Source of the DNA: Bacillota bacterium
GTDB taxonomy: Bacteria > Bacillota > Clostridia > Acetivibrionales > DSM-1351
Assembly: GCA_023436515.1 (NCBI GenBank)
Contig: JAEZIV010000105.1
Coordinates: 1-14,698 of the forward strand
Direction of reading: 5' to 3'
DNA: 14,698 bases
Position numbers and translations under genes: made by a program. Under the pieces are notes generated by a model. It saw only the letters and a list, made by a program, of their open reading frames with translations, was not told the DNA's origin and did no database searches. Below, in pieces: positions 7,689-14,232 of this stretch; within the stretch, counting starts at the first letter, position 1, and the number at the start of each line of letters is the position of its first letter.

Positions 7689-9287
7689 TTATTTTCTCAG
7701 TACCTTGACAAATTTGCCAAGTAGTTTGTTTTTAAAGGCAACTGCCTCCTCAACCTTTAGCAGCATGGTACAACCAAAATAAATCAATGCCCCTGCAGCT
7801 ATTTCTATTCCTAATGCAATTATCTCGGTGACCTTTGATTTAAGGCTGTAGGCACCGGTAAAGTCAACCGGGAGCAGCTTGCTTATAATGTATATGGCAA
7901 CTCCCATAACTGCCGCTGCCTCCACTAACTTAATAGCATAGACAAAGAGCTTTTTCCACTGCATTCCGTTCATTCTTTTGGAAAAAATGTACATCATGAC
8001 AGTCATATTGACAATACTTTGAATGGAGTAGGATAATGCCATTCCCGCGGGACCAAGCTCCGTTGCTTTAAGGAATAGAAAACAGAATACTATATTGAGA
8101 ACTATTGATACTCCACCCACATATAACGGAGTCCTTGTATCATTATTAGCGTAAAAGGCTCTGTTAAGTATAGCCAGCATAGACTGTGCAATCAAGCCAG
8201 CAGTAAATAAGAACAGAATACTTCCTGCGGTTGATATTCTATGACTGTCAATATTCGAAGACCATTTGTACACCACGCTGATTACAGGCTGTGATATTAC
8301 CATAAATGCAACCGCAGAGGGAATAATAAGATAAAGAATGGTTTTAAAGGCTTTGCTTATAATGCTTTTGAATTCATCCACCTGCTTTAAGGCAAGCTTT
8401 TCGGATAAAGTCGGTAATAGTGCCGTCCCAAGTCCCATTGCAAATATACCATAGGGCAGCTGCCACATATCATTTGCATTATAGTATGCTGTTATATCTC
8501 CTTCTTTGAACAACGATATGAAGTTGAGAGAGATAAGTACATTTATCTGTGCTACGGCAGAGGCAGCCAGCGACGGTATGGCCAGTTTGAACAGCCTTTT
8601 AAAGCCAGGATGCCGTAATAGTAGTGCTGGCCTGTAATGCTTGAAATTGGGCAAGGCAAAGGACACCTGCACCAAAAAGTACATAATGGCACTTGCCAGA
8701 ACACCATAAGCCACATATTTGACTCCGAATCGGCTCAACACAAGAATACTGAGGGCAGTTCCAAGGTTATATAGCGATGGGCCATAAGCAGCAGCAGCAA
8801 ACCTTTGATATGAGTTCAAAACTCCGTTTGTCATTCCAGCCAACATCATAAAGCCTACCGAAGGAAATAATATTCTTGTCAGCTCAATTGTAGTTTCTCT
8901 TACCTGCCCCTTAAGACCCGAGGCTGTCATCGAAACTACAAAGGGTGCAAATATTACTCCCAGTGTGCTTATCACCAGCATAGTCACAAATATTACATTT
9001 ATAAAGGTTCCAACCGCTTTCCAGCCGTCCTTCTCCTCATCCCTCGCCAGATACCCCGAAAGAATGGGAATTAATGCTGCAGATATTGCGCCGCCGATCA
9101 AGAGGTTATACATCAGGTCTGTAGTCCTGAAGGCCGCCAAAATTGAATCTGATTGGGATGGTGTGAGTAAATTGTTTATGAGAATTGTCCGCAGATAGCC
9201 GGTTATTCTGCTCACAACCAGGGATGACATAACTATAATGGCGGCGCCTGTAACTTTTTTATTGCTTGTACTAATACTTGTACTCAA
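7689..9287 (-). CDS. murJ: Lipid II flippase MurJ (MviN family)
   Basis: MurJ moves the peptidoglycan precursor lipid II across the membrane. The protein is hydrophobic throughout, with roughly 14 membrane segments expected of the MOP exporter superfamily. The first segment carries SRITGYLRTILI, with Arg27 and Arg33 in the conserved SRxxGxxR spacing. GGAISAALIPILSGYLARDEEKDGW and LPYGIFAMGLGTALLPTLS are further family motifs. I chose the TTG at 9287, with GGAGG 7 bases upstream, giving 532 residues, a usual length. The open frame extends to a TTG at 9362, overlapping cinA, but that start has no ribosome site and adds a charged stretch unlike the family. It sits 52 bases after cinA and just before the recA promoter. 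A hairpin directly precedes its ribosome site. Confidence 0.93.
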   Translation of the reverse strand: MSTSISTSNKKVTGAAIIVMSSLVVSRITGYLRTILINNLLTPSQSDSILAAFRTTDLMYNLLIGGAISAALIPILSGYLARDEEKDGWKAVGTFINVIFVTMLVISTLGVIFAPFVVSMTASGLKGQVRETTIELTRILFPSVGFMMLAGMTNGVLNSYQRFAAAAYGPSLYNLGTALSILVLSRFGVKYVAYGVLASAIMYFLVQVSFALPNFKHYRPALLLRHPGFKRLFKLAIPSLAASAVAQINVLISLNFISLFKEGDITAYYNANDMWQLPYGIFAMGLGTALLPTLSEKLALKQVDEFKSIISKAFKTILYLIIPSAVAFMVISQPVISVVYKWSSNIDSHRISTAGSILFLFTAGLIAQSMLAILNRAFYANNDTRTPLYVGGVSIVLNIVFCFLFLKATELGPAGMALSYSIQSIVNMTVMMYIFSKRMNGMQWKKLFVYAIKLVEAAAVMGVAIYIISKLLPVDFTGAYSLKSKVTEIIALGIEIAAGALIYFGCTMLLKVEEAVAFKNKLLGKFVKVLRK

Positions 9288-9299
9288 ATTTTTGCCTCC

Positions 9300-9324
9300 A
9301 AGAGACACTGCTGTTGTGTCCCTT
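9300..9324 (-). promoter_or_regulatory. Hairpin abutting the murJ ribosome-binding site
   Basis: On the minus strand AAGGGACAC and GTGTCTCTT pair over 9 bp (one G-U) around a 7-base loop. The last base of the stem is directly followed by the murJ GGAGG (9299-9295). It may affect ribosome access to murJ or protect the processed 5' end of a murJ message. There is no T run, so it is not a terminator. Confidence 0.5.
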
Positions 9325-9339
9325 TTTCTTTTGTATTGT

Positions 9340-10593
9340 TCATGACCCAATATCAATTTCAAGCTTTAAAGCATGTCTTCTTATCATATCAAATACGTTG
9401 AGTGCCGTTATTGTTCTGATTCTTTTCCTATTGCCCAAGAGCCTTAGTTCCTTGGTAATTGTACCACTTTCCGATGCAAGGCCGATGTAAACCAGCCCCA
9501 CAGGTTTTTCTGGAGTTCCTCCCCCCGGTCCTGCAATGCCGGTAACAGATACGCCAATATCTGTTTTGAGTCGGTTTCTGATGCCTTCTGCCATTTCACG
9601 GGCAGTCTCCCGACTCACCGCCCCAAAGCTCTCTAAGGTTTCTTTTTTTACTCCAAGATAATCTTCCTTTGCCTCATTTGAATATGTTACGGCACCACCC
9701 ATAAATATACTGGATATACCCGGTATCTCAGTTATCATTTTTGAAATAAGTCCTCCTGTACAGGATTCAGCTGTGGCAATTGTCAAGTCCTTCTCTAATA
9801 AAAGCTCTGTTGCCACCAGATCCAGCGTCTTATCCTCCTCTGAGTATAGGCAGTCACCGGCTCTTCTTCTGATTTCCTCAATTACCGGTAGTAAAAGAGC
9901 TTGAGAGTCCTCTCCTGCTTCTACTCTTGCAGATACTCTGATGGTGACCTCCCCCTCCTTTGCATAGGTTGCTATTGTGGGGTTAGCTTGCTGCTCTATT
10001 AAATCAATAATCTTCGTTTCCATAGCAGACTCACCAATGCCAAAAATTCTTAAGAATCGTGATTCTATAGAGTAGCTGCTTTTTTGCATGAAATAAGGAA
10101 GAACATAGTCATTAAACATGGGCTTCATTTCCGAGGGTGGTCCGGGAAGCATAACAATGATCTTGTCACCATATTCCAAAATACATCCGGGGGCAGTTCC
10201 ATTGTTGTTCTTTAGTATAATTGAATTTTCGGGCATATAAGCCTGCTTCTCATTATTATGTGTCATTTCCCTTCCAAGCTTCTTAAAAAAAGCCTTTATT
10301 TCCTCAAGACTCTCCTCATGGAGTACCAGCTTTCTTCCGCAGATATCTGAAATAATCTCCTTTGTCAGATCATCCTGGGTTGGACCAAGACCACCTGTCG
10401 TAATGACAACCTCACATCTATTGATAGCCAGCTCCAAACTTTCTCTAAGCCTGTTCGGGTTATCTCCTACCACACTGTGGTAATATACACCAACGCCTGC
10501 TTCGGGAAGTTTTGAGGAAATATATTGTGCATTTGTATTTACTATCTGCCCCATGAGCAGTTCAGTGCCAACAGCTAATATTTCTGCTTTCAT
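9340..10593 (-). CDS. cinA: CinA-like protein (ADP-ribose pyrophosphatase / nicotinamide-nucleotide amidase)
   Basis: CinA proteins join an N-terminal MoeA/MogA-like (COG1058) domain, linked to pyrophosphatase activity on ADP-ribose-type nucleotides, to a C-terminal PncC amidase domain that deamidates nicotinamide mononucleotide. The N domain shows [19 protein letters not shown] (3-21), [10 protein letters not shown] (66-75) and LPGPPSEM (149-156). The PncC domain has its catalytic Ser277 in TAESCTGG, then [11 protein letters not shown] and [23 protein letters not shown]. Both domains look intact. At 417 residues the length is typical. The ATG at 10593 has GGGAG 5 bases upstream; an ATG at 10605 overlaps that site and is less likely. 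Neighbouring recA is a common arrangement in Firmicutes, although here murJ lies between them. Confidence 0.95.
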   Translation of the reverse strand: MKAEILAVGTELLMGQIVNTNAQYISSKLPEAGVGVYYHSVVGDNPNRLRESLELAINRCEVVITTGGLGPTQDDLTKEIISDICGRKLVLHEESLEEIKAFFKKLGREMTHNNEKQAYMPENSIILKNNNGTAPGCILEYGDKIIVMLPGPPSEMKPMFNDYVLPYFMQKSSYSIESRFLRIFGIGESAMETKIIDLIEQQANPTIATYAKEGEVTIRVSARVEAGEDSQALLLPVIEEIRRRAGDCLYSEEDKTLDLVATELLLEKDLTIATAESCTGGLISKMITEIPGISSIFMGGAVTYSNEAKEDYLGVKKETLESFGAVSRETAREMAEGIRNRLKTDIGVSVTGIAGPGGGTPEKPVGLVYIGLASESGTITKELRLLGNRKRIRTITALNVFDMIRRHALKLEIDIGS

Positions 10594-10607
10594 ATTATCT
10601 CCCATCT

Positions 10608-10735
10608 ACGCGCCTAGCGCGTTCTTAAATAGTATTGAAAAGTACTTAGTGCCTTTTCGCTGCGTGAAATGCACGATGACAGAATAAATATTTTTTCACG
10701 CTATTCCATACCCAGCATTCCAAAAGTATGGAATG
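10608..10735 (-). repeat. Cluster of inverted repeats in the cinA leader
   Basis: Three perfect inverted repeats follow one another on the minus strand. ATTCCATAC/GTATGGAAT (10734-10726 with 10711-10703) is 9 bp; an alternative, mutually exclusive stem CATTCC/GGAATG uses 10735-10730 and 10721-10716. GCGTGAAA/TTTCACGC (10701-10694 with 10669-10662) is 8 bp. ACGCGC/GCGCGT (10622-10617 with 10613-10608) is 6 bp with a 3-base loop and ends just before the cinA ribosome site. None has a T run. The density suggests a structured 5' leader or a dispersed palindromic element. Confidence 0.5.
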
Positions 10736-10739
10736 ACAT
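10701..10739 (-). CDS. Possible 12-residue leader peptide upstream of cinA
   Basis: The minus strand holds a perfect AAGGAGGT (10755-10748), then 8 bases, then ATG and eleven further codons to TAG: MSFHTFGMLGME. This is the strongest ribosome site in the region and serves no longer frame. The little ORF overlaps the two mutually exclusive stems of the leader, so translating it would change the folding. The peptide shows no run of a single amino acid that would suggest classical attenuation. It resembles no protein I recognise and could be fortuitous. Confidence 0.35.
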   Translation of the reverse strand: MSFHTFGMLGME

Positions 10740-10841
10740 GGGCTGGTACCTCCTTAATTACTTATTAAAGATTGCTTAAACATTATCATCAATATACGCG
10801 CATGAAATGGGCGTATAAAAAAGTCTAATAAGTCCTATAAT

Positions 10842-10869
10842 ATTATACCAACCTGAAAGTAAAAAGTAA
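10842..10869 (-). promoter_or_regulatory. Candidate promoter for the cinA leader
   Basis: A perfect TATAAT (10847-10842) lies within the palindrome TATAATATTATA on the minus strand; the -35 (TTACTT at 10869-10864, 16-base spacer) is poor. Use would give a leader of about 240 bases. A second candidate, TTGATG-17-TTTAAT (10792-10764), would start right at the leader-peptide ribosome site. Confidence 0.35.
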
Positions 10870-11000
10870 GCAGTTAATAAAGAAAAGATGCTAATTGATG
10901 ATAAGTAATCTGTGAAAAGCCTGATAGAAAATAGAATGATAAAGAATCAATAATTAAATTATACCATTAAATCCATAAATTACAAGTAAAACTTTTTCCT

Positions 11001-11028
11001 TTGAATTCTTGCCACTAGAATATATAAT
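11001..11028 (+). promoter_or_regulatory. Promoter of the SDR gene
   Basis: TTGAAT (11001-11006) and TATAAT (11023-11028) are spaced by 16 bases on the plus strand, giving a start near 11035 and a leader of about 40 bases. Confidence 0.6.
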
Positions 11029-11076
11029 ATTTCTATATATTGTATGAAAACTTATCATTTCTGGAGGGATATTAGC

Positions 11077-12090
11077 ATGAGGGCTTTATTTATTGGAGGT
11101 ACAGGTACTATAAGCACGGCTGTTTCAGCTCTATTGGTGGAACGTGGCTGGGATTTGTATTTATTGAATCGCGGAAATAATAATGACAGAATCCCTAAGG
11201 GAGTCAAAGTAATTAAAGCTGATATAAATGATGAAGAGTATGTCTCAGCTCAGTTAAAAAACATGAATTTTGATGTTGTAGTCGACTTCATCGCCTTTGT
11301 TCCGTCACAGGTGGAGCGAGATATAAGACTCTTTACAGGTATAACAAAGCAATACATTTTTATCAGCTCGGCATCTGCATATCAGAAGCCTCTTTCAGAC
11401 TACAGGATAACAGAAGCTACTCCACTGGCAAATCCCTATTGGGAATATTCCAGAAATAAAATCGCCTGTGAGGAGCTGCTTATTTCTGAATACCGTAAAA
11501 ACGGTTTTCCTATAACTATAGTCCGACCCAGTCACACCTATGATAACAGAAGCATTCCACTCGGCGTTCACGGTGCTAAAGGCAGCTGGCAGGTTGTAAA
11601 GCGCATGCTGGAAAATAAACCGGTTATCATCCATGGTGACGGTACCTCACTTTGGACATTAACTCACAACCGTGATTTTTCAAAGGGCTTTGTGGGCCTG
11701 ATGGGCAATATTCACTCAATCGGAGAAGCTGTAAATATCACCTCTGATGAAAGCCTTACCTGGAATCAGATTTACACTATTATTGCCGACGCTTTAGGCG
11801 TAAAGCTTAATGCGGTTCATATTCCGTCAGCTTACCTTGCAGCCAGCAGCAGTCAGTATGATTTTACCGGTTCTCTCATAGGCGATAAGGCTAATACGGT
11901 TGTATTCGATAATTCTAAGCTGAAAAGGCTGGTCCCGGGCTTTAAGGCAACTATCAGATTTGACCAGGGTATTCGAATGATTTTGGATAATGTGATGGCA
12001 AACTCCGAGCTTCAGATGGAAGATCCTGAATTTGATATATGGTGTGATAAGGTTATTCAGAATTATGAAGCTTCAATAAGTAAATATTAA
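11077..12090 (+). CDS. NAD(P)-dependent epimerase/dehydratase family protein (extended SDR)
   Basis: This is an extended/atypical short-chain dehydrogenase/reductase of 337 residues. The N-terminal Rossmann motif is GGTGTIS (7-13), with LLNRG (29-33) after the second strand; Asn-Arg there, rather than Asp, is compatible with NADP but does not prove it. The catalytic site is visible as ISSASAY (96-102) and Tyr124-x3-Lys128 (YSRNK). VRPSHTYD and HNRDFSKGFVGL are typical of sugar-nucleotide epimerase relatives. The ATG at 11077 has GGAGG 9 bases upstream; an earlier in-frame ATG at 11044 has no ribosome site. It is the only plus-strand gene here, stands alone with its own promoter, and converges on the ACT gene. 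Its substrate cannot be told from the sequence; nearest family labels would be nucleoside-diphosphate-sugar epimerase or the related chloroplast RNA-binding (CSP41-like) group. Confidence 0.88.
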   Translation: MRALFIGGTGTISTAVSALLVERGWDLYLLNRGNNNDRIPKGVKVIKADINDEEYVSAQLKNMNFDVVVDFIAFVPSQVERDIRLFTGITKQYIFISSASAYQKPLSDYRITEATPLANPYWEYSRNKIACEELLISEYRKNGFPITIVRPSHTYDNRSIPLGVHGAKGSWQVVKRMLENKPVIIHGDGTSLWTLTHNRDFSKGFVGLMGNIHSIGEAVNITSDESLTWNQIYTIIADALGVKLNAVHIPSAYLAASSSQYDFTGSLIGDKANTVVFDNSKLKRLVPGFKATIRFDQGIRMILDNVMANSELQMEDPEFDIWCDKVIQNYEASISKY

Positions 12091-12106
12091 TTTATGTAAG
12101 ACCATA

Positions 12107-12137
12107 CGCCGTGTGGACACAGCGCGTCCACACGGCG
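12107..12137. terminator. GC-rich hairpin after the SDR gene
   Basis: CGCCGTGTGGAC and GTCCACACGGCG form a perfect 12-bp, GC-rich stem with a 7-base loop, beginning 16 bases after the SDR stop. Neither strand has a T run next to it. It may stabilise the 3' end of the message or act together with the next hairpin as a tandem terminator. Confidence 0.5.
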
Positions 12138-12143
12138 CACCAA

Positions 12144-12187
12144 AAAGCCCGTCATATATTTGTATAACCAAACATATGACGGGCTTT
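12144..12187. terminator. Bidirectional terminator between convergent genes
   Basis: AAAGCCCGTCATAT and ATATGACGGGCTTT form a perfect 14-bp stem with a 16-base loop. On the minus strand it ends GGGCTTTTTGG, a fair T run for ending the ACT transcript, whose stop is 64 bases away. On the plus strand the T run is only CTTT followed by AAAAC, so it is weaker for the SDR gene. Confidence 0.75.
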
Positions 12188-12251
12188 AAAACATATCCTG
12201 ACATTTACTACTGTGGTAGGTGCATGGGATTTCAGGGCACTCCCGGCTCTC

Positions 12252-12683
12252 CTACATGCAATAAACCTTCTGACTTGCAATTAGTGATATATCACATTTT
12301 TCCAGCGTCTTTACAGCTTCATCGGGATTTTCAACCCTGAGAATAACTACTGCTTCATTTCCGTTCTTTCCAACAAAGGCATACATATATTCTATGCTTA
12401 TGTTGTTATCATGAAGTACAGACAGTGTGTTTGCCAAGCCTCCCGGCTTATCCTCAACACCTATTGCAATTACACTGGTACAGCTGACTGTAAAATTATT
12501 GTCACTTAGGATTTTTTCGGCTTCCTCAGGTTTGTTTACTATCAGCCTCAGAATGCCAAAGTCGGTTGTATCAGCAATTGAAAGAGCGCAAATATTAATA
12601 TTTTTATCAGCCAATGTCCTTGTTACATCTGCCAAACGACCGGATTTGTTTTCCAGAAATACAGATATCTGTTTTACCAACAT
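12252..12683 (-). CDS. ACT domain-containing protein (tandem ACT)
   Basis: The 143-residue protein consists almost entirely of two ACT domains, about residues 1-68 (ISVFLENKSGRLADVTRTLADKNINI) and 70-143 (IGVEDKPGGLANTLSVLHDNNISIEY). The D/N-K-x-G-x-L loops that bind amino acids in ACT domains are present in both. No catalytic domain is attached, so it is probably an amino-acid-sensing or regulatory partner. It lies 44 bases after paaK with GGAGG 9 bases before its ATG, and this ACT-PaaK pairing recurs in anaerobes and archaea. An aromatic amino acid or 2-oxoacid as ligand is inferred from that context only. Confidence 0.9.
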   Translation of the reverse strand: MLVKQISVFLENKSGRLADVTRTLADKNINICALSIADTTDFGILRLIVNKPEEAEKILSDNNFTVSCTSVIAIGVEDKPGGLANTLSVLHDNNISIEYMYAFVGKNGNEAVVILRVENPDEAVKTLEKCDISLIASQKVYCM

Positions 12684-12727
12684 GGTTATAGGCCTCCCTT
12701 TATTTATTATTTCTTGAATTTATAAGG

Positions 12728-14029
12728 TTATAATACTCTCTTATCAATAACCCTCTTTGCTTTTCCTTCACTTCGCTGAATAGACCTAGGCTCAACCAGC
12801 TTGATTTTAGCACTGATTCCGAGGGTGCTTTCAACCTCTTTTTTTATCTTTCTCTCTATATCTTCAAGCTTTTTAACCTCATCAGAGAATAGTTCGGGAG
12901 TTATCTCCACCTGTATTTCGAGTATATCCAGATTATCCTTTCTATCCACTATGAGCATATAGTGAGGAGCTGTTTCCCCTATTGACAGCAAGACACTCTC
13001 AACCTGAGAGGGGAATACATTTACACCTCTGATAATCAGCATATCGTCGGTTCTTCCGGTTACCTTGCTCATTCTGACTTCTGTACGACCACATTTGCAT
13101 GGTGTGTAATCCAGGGATGATAAGTCTCTGGTTCTATATCTGATAAGAGGCAAGCCTTCCTTTGTAATAGTAGTAAATACTATCTCACCATGTGAGCCTT
13201 CAGGAAGTACTTCTTCAGTATCCGGATCAATTATTTCGGGGATAAAATGATCCTCGGGTATATGCATGCCGCATTGGTACTGGCACTCACATGCAACACC
13301 GGGGCCAATTACCTCACTGAGTCCGTATATGTCTATTGCTTTTATCTTAAGTCTATCTTCAATTTCTTTTCTCATGCTTTCAGACCAGGGCTCTGCTCCA
13401 AATATACCTGCCTTCAGCTTGAGATCCTCGGGCTTTATACCCTGTTCCTTCATTTCTTCAGCAAGATACAAGGCATAGGAAGGTGTACATGCAATATGTG
13501 TTGTGCCAAAATCCTTCATAAGGTCCAACTGAAGCTTGGTGTTTCCTGAGGAAGTTGGAATAACAGTAGCACCCAGCTTTTCCCCTCCGTAATGTGCACC
13601 AAGTCCACCGGTAAACAAGCCATAGCCATATGAAACCTGCAGGAAGGAATCCTTCCCGGCTCCTGCTCCCGCAAAGGTACGAGCCATGACCTCCGCCCAA
13701 ACTTCGATGTCGTTCTTTGTGTAACCTACAACTGTTTTTTTGCCTGTAGTTCCTGAAGAAGCATGAACTCTAATTATCTCATTCATTGGTGCAGCAAATA
13801 GACCAAAGGGATATGTATCTCTTAGATCCTGCTTATAGGTAAAAGGTAAATGCTTCAAGTCATCCACTGACTTGATATCTCCGGGCAAAATACCTTTTTT
13901 GTCCATCTTTTGCTTGTAATGCGGTACATTGTTATATACCCTGCTAACTGTTTTTATGAGTCGTTCGGTTTGAACTTTTCTCATTTCGTCTCTGGACATA
14001 CATTCGTATTTTTCATTCCAAAAAGACAT
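12728..14029 (-). CDS. paaK: Phenylacetate--CoA ligase family protein PaaK
   Basis: This adenylate-forming enzyme activates phenylacetate or a related aryl acid to its CoA thioester with ATP. The P-loop is SSGTTGK (91-97). The other adenylation motifs are YGLSE (235-239), RYRTRD, and a C-terminal lysine in EGKAKRV (Lys423 or Lys425). At 433 residues the length is typical. Two cysteine clusters, CECQYQC after the YGLSE motif and CKCGR near 313, are seen in several PaaK proteins of anaerobes and may bind a metal. The ATG at 14029 has GGAGGG 8 bases upstream. With iorB upstream and the ACT gene downstream, the likely job is handling arylacetyl-CoA made from aromatic amino acids, with the ligase running toward acid plus ATP or toward CoA ester; the exact substrate is not visible. 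Confidence 0.92.
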   Translation of the reverse strand: MSFWNEKYECMSRDEMRKVQTERLIKTVSRVYNNVPHYKQKMDKKGILPGDIKSVDDLKHLPFTYKQDLRDTYPFGLFAAPMNEIIRVHASSGTTGKKTVVGYTKNDIEVWAEVMARTFAGAGAGKDSFLQVSYGYGLFTGGLGAHYGGEKLGATVIPTSSGNTKLQLDLMKDFGTTHIACTPSYALYLAEEMKEQGIKPEDLKLKAGIFGAEPWSESMRKEIEDRLKIKAIDIYGLSEVIGPGVACECQYQCGMHIPEDHFIPEIIDPDTEEVLPEGSHGEIVFTTITKEGLPLIRYRTRDLSSLDYTPCKCGRTEVRMSKVTGRTDDMLIIRGVNVFPSQVESVLLSIGETAPHYMLIVDRKDNLDILEIQVEITPELFSDEVKKLEDIERKIKKEVESTLGISAKIKLVEPRSIQRSEGKAKRVIDKRVL

Positions 14030-14064
14030 AATACAATCCCTCCAAGATTCAGATATTTAGTTGT

Positions 14065-14150
14065 CAGGACGGGTAAATATAATCCTACTGCATCCGTCCC
14101 GTATATTTCGCCAAACATCCCACCCCGGAATGGCTTTCAGGGTTTACAGC
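14065..14150 (-). other. Structured leader in the iorB-paaK intergenic region
   Basis: Between the iorB stop and paaK are 202 bases, more GC-rich in the middle than other gaps here. Reading on the minus strand, CAG/CTG (within 14157-14147) makes a short stem. CATTCC/GGGATG (14132-14127 with 14121-14116) makes a 6-bp stem with loop GGGGT, which may extend to GCC/GGC. CGGGACGG/CCGTCCTG (14101-14094 with 14072-14065) makes an 8-bp stem including one G-U and a 21-base loop. No T run follows. I could not match it to the FMN, TPP, SAM, glycine, cobalamin, purine, T-box or c-di-GMP leaders whose cores I know. Confidence 0.4.
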
Positions 14151-14232
14151 TTAACTGCCCCACACAAAAGCTTATCGGCTTAATTACTTTAAGAATATTT
14201 TATAGCTGAAACAAAATAAATGCAAAAGATTT

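Larger units (their letters stand above)
10606..11076. other. Divergent intergenic region between cinA and the SDR gene
   Basis: The cinA-proximal half (to about 10850) holds the hairpins, mini-ORF and candidate cinA promoters. The middle, about 10860-11000, is AT-rich and I see no gene, repeat or convincing motif in it. The right end holds the promoter and ribosome site of the plus-strand SDR gene. Confidence 0.6.

Noticed and set aside
9288..9362. Longer murJ reading frame overlapping the end of cinA
   Set aside because: The TTG at 9362 has no ribosome site and the added segment is charged and not conserved-looking; GGAGG fits the TTG at 9287.
10600..10625. SOS box near GAACGCGC upstream of cinA
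   Set aside because: GAAC is present but no GTTC follows at the right distance; the stretch is instead a GC-rich ACGCGC/GCGCGT stem.
12113..12340. 75-codon plus-strand open frame after the SDR gene
   Set aside because: It runs through both hairpins and into the antisense of the ACT gene, and has no ribosome site.
13247..13549. 100-codon plus-strand frame inside paaK
   Set aside because: It is the antisense shadow of a gene with all its motifs intact, with no ribosome site.
14030..14232. T-box, c-di-GMP-I, FMN or SAM riboswitch before paaK
   Set aside because: None of the conserved cores of these classes can be found in the sequence, so only an unassigned structured leader is reported.
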